Assembly (NCBI RefSeq): GCF_001949145.1
Contig: NW_019091408.1
Location: 592,602 to 656,601, forward strand
From: Acanthaster planci
Taxonomy: Eukaryota > Echinodermata > Asteroidea > Valvatida > Acanthasteridae
Length of the DNA: 64,000 nt
Direction: 5' to 3'
The number at the start of each line of letters is the position of its first letter. Within the stretch, counting starts at the first letter, position 1. The notes under the pieces were generated by a model that did no database searches, was not told the origin of the DNA, and saw only the letters and a program-made list of their open reading frames with translations. Positions 39,801-44,547 of the stretch are shown piece by piece. Both the position numbers and the translations under genes were made by a program.

Positions 39801-41697
39801 ACTGGCAAGAGGCTGTCATTTTTTTGCAGACCGATCCAGGCGTGGCCAAAAGGTCTCTAGTCAGGAGTACAGTGCCACCACCCGACGGTCCAAGCGACGT
39901 GAGGATATGACGGAGGAAGACACATCCGCGGCGGCTCGGACCATCCAGCAAGGCTTCCGGGAGTACCGACAGAAGAAAGAGAGCGTCTCTGAAGAGATCA
40001 CAGGTCAGGAGACAAGAAACAGAGACTTCCAGTCAAAGCTGATTGCTTCATGAAACACTCCCCCATCAAAGTCCAGTTTAAATTTGTTGCTCACCTTAAA
40101 TGTTTATGAAGAGACAGTACCATTAGAACTATTTTCAGTTTCAATATAAGACATCCTTTGACCAAGATGATGCTTTATAAAAGCTGAAGGCATCTGTTTT
40201 CATAGTTTGCAAGCACCATTTAATTAGTCAGAGCCTAGCAGGTGAAATAGGTCTGCTGTTCACAGGGCTTTGACCAATTGGAAGTTCTGTTACTTTGAAC
40301 AAAACTGGAAAGATTTTTTTTCTGGCTCAGAATCGGAAGAAGGTGGAGTGCACATGCGCAGAGAAACGCGCAGAGAAAGACGGGAAGAAGTTCAAGTTGC
40401 CCAGACCAGCTCCTCTGATGCCACCAGGGGCGAGGAGAGCCAGGCCCAGATTGAGGTCGGTGTCAGAGAGGCCATAGATGTTGACTTGGGAGGGGCCAAG
40501 AGGGAAGACATTGCCATGGTCGAGGAGTCAGGTGTGGTGGAAGAGGCAGGTGTGGTTGAGGAGGGAGGTGTGGTCCTAGAGGATGCCGCCCAGGTGGAAG
40601 AAGCACCAGAAAGGGGAGAGGAGGCACCTGGTGAGTTTTTAGAGCATAGACCGGCTAGGGATGGATTGGCCGGTGCTTGTTGGCTGATGAATTGGTTGTA
40701 GGTTGAATGGTGGACCAGCTAGAAGGCTGGCCAGCAGGTTGTCTTTCCATCCCCCCCCCCCAATTTCGTGAGGGGCTTGTAAGGAGGCTGGCTGCTTAGC
40801 CACTATTAGTTGGCTCACAAAGTGAATTGCTTGGCTGGACATCAAGTCAGCTTATGCAGTTGAATATGTCTTTTTTGCATTATATCAATGTGGCATCCAA
40901 ACTTGCTTTGCTTTTCATTTTTGCTCCAGCTGTACCGGAGGGCTACAAGGGTCCCATCATGGTGGTCCAGCCTCAGTCCGTCAGTGTCGAAGAAGGAATG
41001 AGTGCCAAGTTTTACTGCAAACTGTTAGAAGCAGCTGACGAAGGTAAAGACTCATCCCTATTATGCTCAGTAAGAGTAAAATCTCCTTGCATGTAGAGGG
41101 CCTAAAGTATTACCTAGCAATAAAGGCCAGTAAACTTTGTTGGCAACCTGAAAATGCCTAAGTCTAGAGCCTATTTAGTGAGAGTTGGGTTCTAGCACCT
41201 CACCGTGAAATCTGGCTCATTACAAGTCCATTTTAAATCCGGCCTTCAGTAAATTCTAAGCTAGTCATCAAGTCTAGTCATAATAGACAGGTTGGATATG
41301 GACAGTGGCAAATACATGCCTTTGCCACTGTTCTTTAAACATTTTTTTGTTTGCATTGGGAATCAGAAGACTTGTAAGAACCTCTCTCTCTTTCCGCTCG
41401 CAGCAAGTGTGTCACTTTGTTATTGTAATTCTCTTCCCTCTTTCCTCATGTTGTCCCCGCACAGTCATCTGGCTCAAGGATGACCGGGCTCTAGAGGACG
41501 GAGGCCGCTTTGCCATCTCGGCTGAGACCAACGAGTACTGTCTGGAAATCCCCATGGCCCTGTCCACCGACTCAGGTCTCTACACCTTCAAGGCCAAGAA
41601 CGCTCATGGAGAGTGCCAGACGTCATCCTCGCTCCAAGTTGTCCTTGAAGAAGCCGAGCCTGTAAACATCGAAGAGATTTTGAAGTCTGTGGAGTAA
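550..41697 (+). CDS. unc-22/bt-like: Twitchin/projectin-like giant Ig-FN3 protein kinase, 3' portion (45 exons)
   Basis: This is a sarcomeric giant kinase of the twitchin family, which lies along thick filaments and modulates muscle relaxation and stiffness. I joined 45 GT-AG exons, detailed in the following entries. They total 7,868 nt and give one continuous frame of 2,621 residues ending in TAA at 41695-41697. The order Ig-F-F-F-Ig-F-F-Ig-F-F-F-Ig-Ig-F-F-Ig-Ig-F-kinase is, as I recall it, that of the C-terminal half of nematode twitchin and fly projectin. The kinase tail and first post-kinase Ig also resemble twitchin closely (VTWWKDDKELKQS). Nearly all inter-domain introns are phase 1, while introns inside domains are phase 0, 1 or 2. 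The start lies upstream of the window. Only three Ig domains follow the kinase, fewer than the roughly five I know from twitchin, and an IQ/acidic linker separates the last two. Titin and MLCK are less likely because of the FN3/Ig order and the short C-terminus. Confidence 0.93.
929..2461. mobile_element. hAT-like non-autonomous element in intron 1
   Basis: The element has short inverted ends cagtgttg (929-936) and caacactg (2454-2461). It is flanked by near-identical 8-bp sequences, gtatcgtg (921-928) and gtatcatg (2462-2469), the length typical of hAT target duplications. Both inner ends are rich in tcaagtcacaagtca-type subrepeats. It has no transposase ORF. Confidence 0.65.
2221..2425. repeat. 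27-bp tandem repeat inside the hAT-like element
   Basis: About six copies of a 27-bp unit (gtcaagtcaagtcccaagtc plus attttttg) form a small minisatellite. Related, looser copies occur at 958-1045 at the other end of the same element. The open frame across it is only a consequence of the period being a multiple of three. Confidence 0.8.
2790..3260. repeat. Degenerate acttgtgagga-type repeat and palindromic MITE-like segment
   Basis: The segment holds dispersed copies of acttgtgaggactt-like words. Within it, about 2935-3105 is an imperfect inverted repeat (gcgaaagtgaac... against ...tttcacattcgcc, with gtgacatca/tgatgtcaa arms). Similar sequence occurs at about 19830-20000 in another intron, suggesting a dispersed family. 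No coding potential is seen. Confidence 0.4.
3408..3707 (+). CDS. Twitchin-like exon 2: FN3 domain 1
   Basis: This is a complete FN3 domain on one exon. It carries the conserved LTWQPPEEDGNS turn, the YVVEQRD strand and the YVFRVSAANQYGVSEP region. The acceptor is cttatag|gc and the donor is g|gtaagt, both phase 1. The junction with exon 1 creates a Cys codon where relatives usually have Asp or Glu. Confidence 0.9.
3708..5507. other. 5' part of intron 2, no recognised gene
   Basis: This is non-coding sequence between exon 2 and the long-TIR element. I see only short unsupported frames and AT-rich DNA, and no domain-like peptide. Confidence 0.5.
5508..7375. mobile_element. DNA element with ~190-bp terminal inverted repeats in intron 2
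   Basis: Bases 5508-5703 and 7186-7375 are inverted copies. Examples are gggaggtatcatctgt (left) against acagatgatacctccc (right), and aattgcgccacttt (left) against aagtggcgcaatt (right). The ~1.5-kb core has no transposase-like ORF, so this is a non-autonomous element with long TIRs. The exact ends and target duplication are unclear because similarity fades outward. Confidence 0.65.
6156..6250 (+). repeat. tRNA-derived SINE-like fragment
   Basis: It has an A-box-like agctcagtggctgg near 6160 and a B-box-like taggttcaaacagg near 6220, on the + strand. The spacing is too long and no acceptor stem is visible, so it is a SINE relic and not a tRNA gene. It lies inside the long-TIR element. Confidence 0.4.
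7532..7834 (+). CDS. Twitchin-like exon 3: FN3 domain 2
   Basis: This is a complete FN3 domain on one exon. It starts DEPDAPSIPKIDAVDRNSA and includes ISWSPPDNDGGSPVTGYAVE and YQFRVIALNEAGPGKPS. The acceptor is ttattag|at and the donor is t|gtaagt, both phase 1. Confidence 0.92.
8723..9383 (+). CDS. Twitchin-like exons 4-5: FN3 domain 3
   Basis: The FN3 domain is split over 8723-8886 and 9230-9383 by a phase 0 intron. The first half has PADAPGRPSVDKV and WNRPMSDGGSKIKDYVVEKR. The second half has YEFRVRANTEEGPPGKPS. The splice sites are cttgacag|tg, gac|gtaagt, tcccag|gct and g|gtgagg. Confidence 0.9.
10143..10424 (+). CDS. Twitchin-like exon 6: Ig domain 2
   Basis: This is a single-exon Ig domain with RPVLDISTLKDVKVKGGEKF, the strand-C Trp in PEVTWELN, DAGRYTV, and the ending KVKVVVL. 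It is phase 1 at both ends (gatcag|ag, g|gtgagt). Confidence 0.9.
11051..11347 (+). CDS. Twitchin-like exon 7: FN3 domain 4
   Basis: This is a complete single-exon FN3 domain with DAPATPEGPLNVSDITPESA, LSWKPPLLGPEDVENYVVEK and YQFRVSAENQYGASKPL. It is phase 1 on both sides (tcatccag|at, g|gtgagc). Confidence 0.92.
12102..12404 (+). CDS. Twitchin-like exon 8: FN3 domain 5
   Basis: This is a complete single-exon FN3 domain with TPGAPEPPHATKTDRNS, LAWKPPANNGGSPVLSYLVE and YEFRVMAQNAAGPGKPS. It is phase 1 at both ends (ttgggcag|at, g|gtgggt). Confidence 0.92.
12575..12705. mobile_element. MITE fragment related to the one at 43408-43575
   Basis: It shares tgtgattggcca, gcaaactcttggagg and ctgttgtgaaa with the right half of the MITE at 43408-43575. 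It also has an internal palindrome (ttggccaatcgcaatg / cattgtgattggccaa; gaaatctgtc / gacagattt). The outer left repeat is missing. Confidence 0.5.
13444..14185 (+). CDS. Twitchin-like exons 9-10: Ig domain 3
   Basis: The Ig domain is split over 13444-13613 and 14062-14185 (phase 0 intron). The first part has VKPKVRSDCRNKDITAVAGE and the second ERNDSGRYTITLRNNEGTD. The strand-C Trp is replaced (PEVMVTREDKG), so this is a divergent Ig fold. Confidence 0.88.
14721..15175 (+). CDS. Twitchin-like exons 11-12: FN3 domain 6
   Basis: The FN3 domain is split over 14721-14875 and 15028-15175 (phase 0). It carries DKPGPPEGPLEVSDVTAES, SWNPPKDDGGSRITNYVVEK and, after the intron, YFFRIRAENQYGVGEPLE. Confidence 0.92.
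15783..16703 (+). CDS. Twitchin-like exons 13-14: FN3 domain 7
   Basis: The FN3 domain is split over 15783-15931 and 16553-16703 (phase 0). The first half has IPDSPGKPVIDEVDKGF and MSWERPENDGGAKILGYNVE. The second half has YQFRVIAKNAAGLSAPSRPS. The second donor is a|gtaagt, phase 1. Confidence 0.9.
17067..17631. mobile_element. piggyBac-like MITE, copy A (intron 14)
   Basis: The 565-bp segment is bounded by TTAA at 17067-17070 and 17628-17631. The ends are ttaaccacttta and gcaggaagtggttaa, inverted versions of each other. TTAA targets with terminal CCACTTCCTG fit piggyBac-type elements. There is no transposase ORF. Copies B, C and D lie in other introns of the same gene. Confidence 0.7.
17889..18403 (+). 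CDS. Twitchin-like exons 15-16: FN3 domain 8
   Basis: The FN3 domain is split over 17889-17993 and 18206-18403. It has TSDKPGVPQVEKVTSNTA and LTWAKPASDGGARITG, then YTVEKREVGAPNWEKANRY and YEARVFAENAAGTSEPS. The internal intron is phase 1 and interrupts ITG|YTVEK, a different position from the phase 0 introns of domains 6 and 7. Confidence 0.9.
18597..19194 (+). CDS. Twitchin-like exons 17-18: Ig domain 4
   Basis: This is a canonical I-set Ig domain split over 18597-18708 and 19022-19194. The phase 2 intron falls inside the strand-C Trp codon (TIKW|YKNGE). Both disulfide cysteines are present (AKFTCEVSG and SGEYTCEAS). Confidence 0.93.
19608..20249 (+). CDS. Twitchin-like exons 19-20: Ig domain 5
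   Basis: This divergent Ig domain is split over 19608-19739 and 20106-20249 (phase 1). It has VPREVTVEVGNPFKVKIPF and EDNASFKVTVGNDAGSDTAS. Strand C shows VSARCSRDGQ with Cys where Trp is usual. It directly follows Ig 4, giving the Ig-Ig pair seen in twitchins. Confidence 0.87.
20650..21915 (+). CDS. Twitchin-like exon 21 and first half of exon 22: FN3 domain 9
   Basis: The FN3 domain is split over 20650-20805 and the 5' half of exon 22 (21761-22053). It has DVPGPPRGPLDVGEVTNHS and SWKPPAHNGGLPIKSYYVEK, then YELRVSAENDIGLGRPL. The end at about 21915 is the domain boundary inside exon 22, not a splice site. Confidence 0.9.
20816..21051. mobile_element. Inverted-repeat MITE in intron 21
   Basis: The ends gggtcattccagaaattaag and cttaatttctggaataaccc are inverted repeats of about 23 bp. 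Both sides are flanked by atga (20812-20815 and 21052-21055), a possible 4-bp target duplication. The 236-bp element has no coding capacity. Confidence 0.65.
21761..23766 (+). CDS. Twitchin-like exons 22 (3' half) and 23: FN3 domain 10
   Basis: Exon 22 (21761-22053) carries the second half of FN3 9 and the first half of FN3 10 (PSKPGEPDVSQVGKDF, MWGRPHSDGGSPITGYFVEK). Exon 23 (23607-23766) carries YDFRVTAVNEAGLVSEP. The intron between exons 22 and 23 is phase 0. This is the only place in the window where two FN3 domains are not separated by an intron. Confidence 0.9.
22520..23085. mobile_element. piggyBac-like MITE, copy B (intron 22)
   Basis: It shares long stretches with copy A, for example gtatttcagccaggcctgc and agcgcttttgtccctggtgg. 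It ends in aaagtggttaa (TTAA 23082-23085). The left end is degraded, so the start is approximate. Confidence 0.55.
23157..23345. mobile_element. Short TTAA-flanked MITE in intron 22
   Basis: The 189-bp segment runs from ttaacccccttc to gaaggggttaa. It has TTAA on both sides and short inverted ends (ccccttc/gaagggg). It may be a second piggyBac-like family lying just downstream of copy B. Confidence 0.5.
24430..25812 (+). CDS. Twitchin-like exons 24-25: Ig domain 6
   Basis: This is a canonical Ig domain split over 24430-24541 and 25640-25812. The phase 2 intron lies in the Trp codon (PEVKW|FKGSR), as in Ig 4. The two cysteines are ATFECQF and DEYSCEIRN. Confidence 0.92.
25355..25471. repeat. 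39-bp tandem repeat, three units (intron 24)
   Basis: Units start at 25355, 25394 and 25433 and share ttgggggattt and ctctgggtttaata. Open frames on both strands across it are explained by the period being a multiple of three. Confidence 0.8.
26355..26633 (+). CDS. Twitchin-like exon 26: Ig domain 7
   Basis: This is a single-exon Ig domain with APKIKLPARFRDTAASFIKG, SSWTLDGRRISRG and DSGEYELTAENEVGSDSA. It is phase 1 at both ends (cttgcag|tt, g|gtaaga). It pairs with Ig 6 ahead of the last FN3. Confidence 0.92.
27104..27275. mobile_element. Inverted-repeat MITE in intron 26
   Basis: The left end agtgtgtaaatgtcttcaat and right end attgaaggcgtttacacact are inverted copies extending through cgtggac. 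The interior holds further copies of accgtggac. It has no coding capacity. Confidence 0.6.
27827..28117 (+). CDS. Twitchin-like exon 27: FN3 domain 11 (pre-kinase)
   Basis: This is the last FN3 before the kinase, on one exon. It has DVPGEPIDLQAKDVTYES, LSWQPPADDGGSHIDAYVLE and YRFRVRAENITGSSKPA. It is phase 1 at both ends. In twitchin and titin this FN3 packs near the kinase N-terminal linker. Confidence 0.93.
28606..28653 (+). CDS. Twitchin-like exon 28: 48-nt linker exon with RRAS site
   Basis: This small phase 1-1 exon (acceptor ccttaag|aa, donor g|gtgaga) encodes EPEKPIRRASMATEES. The RRAS matches the PKA consensus R-R-x-S. Skipping it would keep the frame. Its coding status rests on good splice sites, the matching phase and the sequence character rather than on a domain hit. 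Confidence 0.75.
29030..29083 (+). CDS. Twitchin-like exon 29: 54-nt linker exon
   Basis: This small phase 1-1 exon (aaccag|tt, g|gtaagt) encodes VARPERPRLPRVHDYDMI, a basic and proline-rich stretch leading to the kinase. It is symmetric and so could be skipped in frame. Support comes from splice sites and phase. Confidence 0.72.
29303..29387 (+). CDS. Twitchin-like exon 30: linker and kinase start
   Basis: This exon encodes VEEGFSPKKVKLRKTSPSDR followed by YEFGEELG, the first kinase strand. LRKTSP contains both a basophilic motif (RKTS) and a proline-directed Ser. The donor ag|gtgagg is phase 2 and splits the codon after LG of the glycine loop. Confidence 0.9.
29686..31718 (+). CDS. Twitchin-like exons 31-33: protein kinase N-lobe to activation segment
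   Basis: The exons are 29686-29886, 30330-30468 and 31519-31718. Together they give the glycine loop LGSGEYGVV, the ATP lysine in YAAKFV, the alpha-C Glu in HIKQEMN, the catalytic loop MHLDLKPQSI, the metal-binding DLG, and SPEL/DMWTVGVIVYML. Leu in place of Arg in HRD is normal for the MLCK/titin group. In contrast, the catalytic-loop Asn (HxDxKPEN) is Ser here (codon AGC) and DFG is DLG. Lys, Glu and both Asp residues remain. The first part of the intron after exon 32 holds a duplicated copy of that exon end. Activity cannot be judged from sequence: it may be weak or pseudokinase-like. Confidence 0.95.
30436..31440. repeat. Exon-end/splice-donor-derived repeat array (intron 32)
   Basis: The last 33 nt of exon 32 plus 100 nt of intron (30436-30568) are duplicated in tandem at 30569-30701. 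The second copy keeps the exon end with one synonymous change (ctg to ttg) and an intact ctcaag|gtaggc donor. After it come about ten degenerate units of the type gagacctcaaggtaggccc up to 31440, interrupted by the piggyBac-like MITE copy C. Confidence 0.75.
30839..31238. mobile_element. piggyBac-like MITE, copy C (intron 32)
   Basis: The 400-bp element is bounded by TTAA (30839-30842 and 31235-31238), with ends ttaaccacttcctgtc and ggcaggaagcggttaa. It shares tttcaaaacaaggc, gagagtgaaaaa and agttcggagaccc with copy A but lacks the middle, so it is an internal deletion derivative. It is inserted within the donor-derived repeat array. Confidence 0.75.
32030..32110 (-). repeat. tRNA-derived SINE-like fragment, minus strand (intron 33)
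   Basis: Read on the minus strand it has an A-box-like tagctcagtaggtagggtag and a B-box-like ggttgaaatt about 50 bases on. This fits the head of a tRNA-derived SINE. It does not fold as an intact tRNA. Confidence 0.45.
32348..32513. mobile_element. Inverted-repeat MITE in intron 33
   Basis: The left end gggagataaatgtgtgcttg and right end agcacatatttattccc are inverted copies. The similarity extends to the inner arms cagtcttgaac...tttaagacc / ggtcttaaac...aagactg, about 45 bp in all. It has no ORF. Confidence 0.55.
33023..33704 (+). CDS. Twitchin-like exons 34-35: protein kinase C-lobe and tail start
   Basis: The exons are 33023-33160 and 33584-33704. They encode LSGIHPFNHDPDKIRRGRWE, DEAKDFISKLLILDTEQRM and ALEHPWLKEP, which complete the kinase fold. 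A basic tail (SRNRISTDRHKMLTERPGWL) follows, at the place where twitchin has its autoinhibitory segment. The segment after HPF is a few residues shorter than in nematode twitchin as I recall it. Confidence 0.95.
33955..34550. mobile_element. piggyBac-like MITE, copy D (intron 35), inverted
   Basis: The 596-bp element lies between TTAA 33955-33958 and 34547-34550. It is in the opposite orientation to copies A-C: it starts ttaaccacttcctgccagg and carries the complement of the shared core (gcaggcctggctgaaatatt). It ends just 45 bp upstream of exon 36. Confidence 0.75.
34596..34695 (+). CDS. Twitchin-like exon 36: kinase C-terminal regulatory tail
   Basis: This exon begins VGTQTIGIGRLSNTSTHRRR and continues to IIEVAM. 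It sits where twitchin has the GRISNYSSLRKHRP tail, which blocks the active site in the crystal structures of the family. The acceptor ttccaaag|gtc is phase 0 and the donor t|gtaagt is phase 1. The conserved GRLSN and Arg cluster support the assignment. Confidence 0.85.
35550..36130. repeat. 33-bp minisatellite interrupted by an assembly gap (intron 36)
   Basis: The unit is cttggacttcgactcacatc plus cattcttgaagac, 33 bp. About five copies precede a 261-base run of N (35712-35972) and about five follow it, with shortened units near the right end. The multiple-of-three period keeps frames open on both strands, so the long ORFs here are artefacts. The true array size is unknown. Confidence 0.9.
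36446..36656 (+). pseudogene. Broken first exon with FEP motif, possibly from a transposon-derived gene
   Basis: An ATG at 36446 opens MSDSSDCNSSVEFQ and stops. After an apparent frameshift the reading continues as SSYSFVKESDIEGADEAQEI and LPCQFEPEYTQEEILQLEAV, then a stop. The acidic Ser/Asp/Glu-rich start followed by a QFEP motif recalls the N-termini of multicopy P2X7-tail-like proteins of marine invertebrates. That comparison is from memory and uncertain. It lies in intron 36 of the twitchin-like gene. Confidence 0.3.
36955..37967 (+). CDS. Twitchin-like exons 37-38: Ig domain 8 (first post-kinase Ig)
   Basis: The Ig domain is split over 36955-37072 and 37795-37967 (phase 2, in the Trp codon). 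It has ARPRFVHRPIDTF, TFKCVIAAPSEPVVTW and WKDDKELKQS, ending YGELIKESHLTVE. This is the segment most like twitchin outside the kinase. Confidence 0.93.
37215..37300 (+). repeat. B-box-bearing SINE-like remnant (intron 37)
   Basis: The sequence tcctgggttcgaatctagcc carries a good Pol III B-box (ggttcgaat). No A-box at the right distance and no clover-leaf are visible, so this is at best a SINE relic. Confidence 0.3.
38302..38338 (+). CDS. Twitchin-like exon 39: 37-nt basic linker microexon
   Basis: This microexon encodes PDPMKRREEKKRR. The acceptor is tttgtag|ct (phase 1) and the donor is ag|gtaagg (phase 2). It joins in frame to RPVEQLPPPRPDSKPAF of the next exon. A PMK-containing linker occurs at the same place in twitchin. 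It is not symmetric, so skipping it would break the frame. Confidence 0.82.
38609..39500 (+). CDS. Twitchin-like exons 40-41: Ig domain 9
   Basis: The Ig domain is split over 38609-38741 and 39317-39500 (phase 0). It has PAFTFRLRPRTIQEGSSVRL, SCIASGYPEPK, VTWMLNGEVIPK and SGRFACIAENCMGTDETE, with both disulfide cysteines. The 5' part of the intron between the two exons consists of degenerate copies of the exon 40 end. Confidence 0.93.
38715..39240. repeat. Exon-end/splice-donor-derived repeat array (intron 40)
   Basis: The exon 40 end ggttacccagaacctaag|gta is echoed repeatedly in the intron. Echoes include gagttatctaaaacccaagg (38765), gggttacccaacatgcaagg (38893), gtcttggttaaccagaacct (39087) and gggttatccagaacccaagg (39169). 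The copies lie some 35-60 bp apart and several are followed by gt-containing donor-like bases and a ccctc tract. The copies are degenerate, so the array is old. Confidence 0.6.
39830..40003 (+). CDS. Twitchin-like exon 42: basic linker with IQ-like motif
   Basis: This phase 1-1 exon encodes a non-Ig segment: a basic part (TTRRSKRRED), then TSAAARTIQQGFREYRQKKE. The last stretch fits the IQ consensus I-Q-x(3)-R-G-x(3)-R/K, with Glu at the Gly position. IQ motifs bind calmodulin or EF-hand light chains in myosins and other proteins. I know of no IQ motif at this place in nematode or insect twitchin. Binding is inferred only. Confidence 0.85.
40331..40630 (+). CDS. Twitchin-like exon 43: acidic low-complexity linker
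   Basis: This 300-nt phase 1-1 exon encodes a basic head (MRRETRRERREEVQ) and then a long acidic tail with a short repeat of about seven residues (SGVVEEAGVVEEGGVV). No fold is recognisable and it is probably disordered. The splice sites are ggctcag|aa and g|gtgagt. The frame is open from both flanking exons. Confidence 0.85.
40930..41697 (+). CDS. Twitchin-like exons 44-45: C-terminal Ig domain 10 and stop
   Basis: The Ig domain is split over 40930-41043 and 41465-41697 (phase 1). It has GPIMVVQPQSVSVEEGMSAK, FYCKLLEAADE, VIWLKDDRALEDGGRF and SGLYTFKAKNAHGECQT. The second Cys position is Phe, so the usual disulfide is absent. A 19-residue tail after the domain ends in TAA at 41695-41697. 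Confidence 0.92.
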
Positions 41698-43090
41698 AAA
41701 GAAAACAGCACTTAGAAAAGTTTGTCTTGGACTACTTTTTCGTTGCCATGGAGTGTGAGAATTGTTAATTATGAAGGCTGTAACACCAAACTTTCTTGTA
41801 TAATTTTTCTACAGGACACTGTAATCACCAGAAGCTTTGCAAAGTGTTGTTTTCGTGTCACATTTACTCTTCAGGCTTGTTTTACTGTATTTTCTTCTTA
41901 TGCAAGAGGGTTAGGTCTTTCTTTTAACGTGATCAGTTTGATCTGTGATTTCAGATTCGGAAAAAAAAAATGAAAACTAAGAATGTTAATGTATTTGTGG
42001 AACATTTTGCTCTTAAGCTGCTAAAGGAATAATGAGATTAAGAAAAAAGTACACTTTTTAACACTGCTGTGCAATTGCTTATTTGCGAACATTAGCTGGG
42101 TTTTATTGGCATGTGTCTCAAAGCAATGAGCACTAAAGGGCGCTGTTTTCTCCAAGTGCAACCTCTGGTGGGTCTTTGTGACTATAGGGCCTCTGCCCAG
42201 CTAGTGCTTCGTGCAAATTAGGTATCATTCTTACAAGACCGTAGCTCTACAGTTGGTATTGTTGTACCTCGAAAATTAAACTTTGCCAGTTGGTAACTCT
42301 GTATGTAACATTATGCCAGCTTTCTTAAAAAATAGATTCCTCTAGTGAAAAGTAGTTTTCAGAGACAGGCAGGGGCAGTACTTCCTTTTTAGAAAAAAAG
42401 TGGATGAGTGGAACTGAGATAGTGGTGTGTTAGCTGCATTGCTGTGACATGTCTGCAAGAGGCTGTATATGACTGTAGCCTGGCTGAAGCTGGACTTTAA
42501 CACTGGAATTTGTCATCTATGTGGTACTTTCTGCAAGACAGGAAAGAAAAAAGGCAAGCCAGTTTGAAGTATAATTTATGAGGCACAGCTTGAAATTTCT
42601 GGTGTACAAGGATTGTGTTGGCCTTCCAGGATTAAGTTGAACTGAACCGTTGAAATGATCAGTTTGAATAACTGCACTGGGTACAAAGTGGGGCTAGTTT
42701 TTACAATCAACTCACAAGGACTGTGGCATTCTTTTCAGAATGAAAAATCTTTTATCAAACCCAACCTGCCATTGGCTTGTCTGAGCCACCAGATGGTGTT
42801 TTGACCAATGACATCTTTACATGTACATGCGTCTTGTGATATTTGCACTCTTGTACAGCCTTCCCGGGCAGTTTCAGTCTGATCAAACTGTATCCTCTTT
42901 TTAAGGTGGTGCAAGCCCTCAACAACAGCACACATACCCCATGATTGTAAATAGCGCCCTCCAGTTGGGAAGAAACTTGAATATCATTTTTTCAAAATTT
43001 GTGCTACTTATCAATAGAGAGCCCTGCAGTGTTTTCTGTCCCGCAGTAATTGAATATTTATGGCAGTAATAAAGATTGAGTTTTTAAACG
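41698..43090 (+). other. 3' untranslated region of the twitchin-like gene
   Basis: About 1.4 kb of non-coding sequence follows the stop. A canonical AATAAA at 43068-43073 is the best polyadenylation signal, so the transcript probably ends near 43,085-43,095. No ORF of interest lies within it. Confidence 0.65.
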
Positions 43091-43407
43091 TGACAAAAAC
43101 AGCAACTGTGCCACGAGTTGACTTTTGTACCCGCTTCCAATCTTCATAAATTTCAATTTGTACAATGATAGTCTAAGGTTTGGTAAAATTAAGGAGGAAA
43201 AGACAGACAAGGGGAACACTAAAATGTTGAAGGTTATTATTACCAAGTGAAAAGATAATGCTTCATATATTTGAAATTTTAAACCTCGACTGAGAAGTGT
43301 CATTGGTCCGGAGGTAAGGCACGAAACTTCTTTTCCCTGGGGCCGCCAGAACCGGTTTTGAATTTAGGTAGTCCCCCCCTTCACTTTTTATCCCCCTTGA
43401 TCCAATA

Positions 43408-43575
43408 CGGGCGATTCACAACAGTGCACCTCCAAGAGTTTGCAACGTGTTGTCCACTAACCGTTCGTGAAATCTGTCTACCCTTTCCAAACGCTCATTG
43501 GACCGATGCATTTCGCACACTGTGATTGGTCAACGCCTTGCAAACTCTTGGAGGTGCTCTATTGTGAAACGCCCG
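43408..43575. mobile_element. MITE with ~38-bp terminal inverted repeats
   Basis: The left arm (43408-43445) starts cgggcgattcacaacagtgc and the right arm (43538-43575) ends ctattgtgaaacgcccg. They pair over about 38 bp with few mismatches, including acctccaagagtttgcaa. A related fragment lies at 12575-12705. Confidence 0.75.
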
Positions 43576-44547
43576 TGTTGTTTTAGGAGATAAATATTAG
43601 AAATGGTCGAAGTCCTCAGCTCAAGTCCCGCCTTGGGCCCAAAAATCTGCAGGGTGGGTTGGGGATCCGTGGTGGTCGCTTTACTCGAACAGGATGCAAT
43701 AAAATGGAATGTTACCCTTTATTATAGCTGTTTTAGAGATAAGGGGAAAAAGTCCCATTTTGTACCCTGGTGCGACTCAATCGCATGATTGTAAGGAATT
43801 ATTTTGCAACAATTTATGAATACCACAAAGGGAATAATATATTTTATTTTCGGTTGCTGGGGAAAAGGGGAGCGCTTCCTGGAAACTGAAGTGACTCATT
43901 TTTCTCCAGAATTGGATTGAGGGTTTCCAGGTGATGAGAAAAAACCCTTAAAAGTTGGCATAAAATGAATTCGTATTTTCCAGTCCCTATCTGATCCCAT
44001 GGGTTCTAGCCTGAATTTATTCTGGGGTTGTCCCTCCCACTTCTAAAGCCCCGTTTCCTACTATCACCTCTTAACAAGTTTCTTACGATGAGATAACCTT
44101 TTCCACAAGCAACGAAGCTGCCCCATACGTGTAGCCTTTGTGGCAACACTGCCGTATAGTATTACAATTTCAGTTAAGAGAGTTACCCGAGATAATGAAA
44201 ACACAATGGAAATCTACCTTGAATCAGCGGAAAATGCGATTTAAAATCTTCAACCTTTAGCAATAGCCGTAAATCCTCTATAAGTTTTTGGGGCTGAAAA
44301 GTCACATATTTTTTCGGGAATCCCTCACGTGAAAGTTGTTTCCGAAAGCATAAGACCAATTACGCTGAAGAGAATGAAAACTAGTATCGCTCTGTTGCAA
44401 AATTCGAAGTGTTCGAAATTGATATGAAAATTGGTCTTTACCGTCAAACATGCGTGCAAACTATTAAAAGGACTACTTCACCTGTAAATGCTTTACGTCC
44501 GTACGTGGAAGTGGGGCTTACTTGAAAAGAATTGTGGAACATCCTAA

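Noticed and set aside
40295-40477. 60-codon frame overlapping exon 43
   Set aside because: Out of frame with the exon; the chosen frame joins correctly to both neighbours and stays open for all 300 nt.
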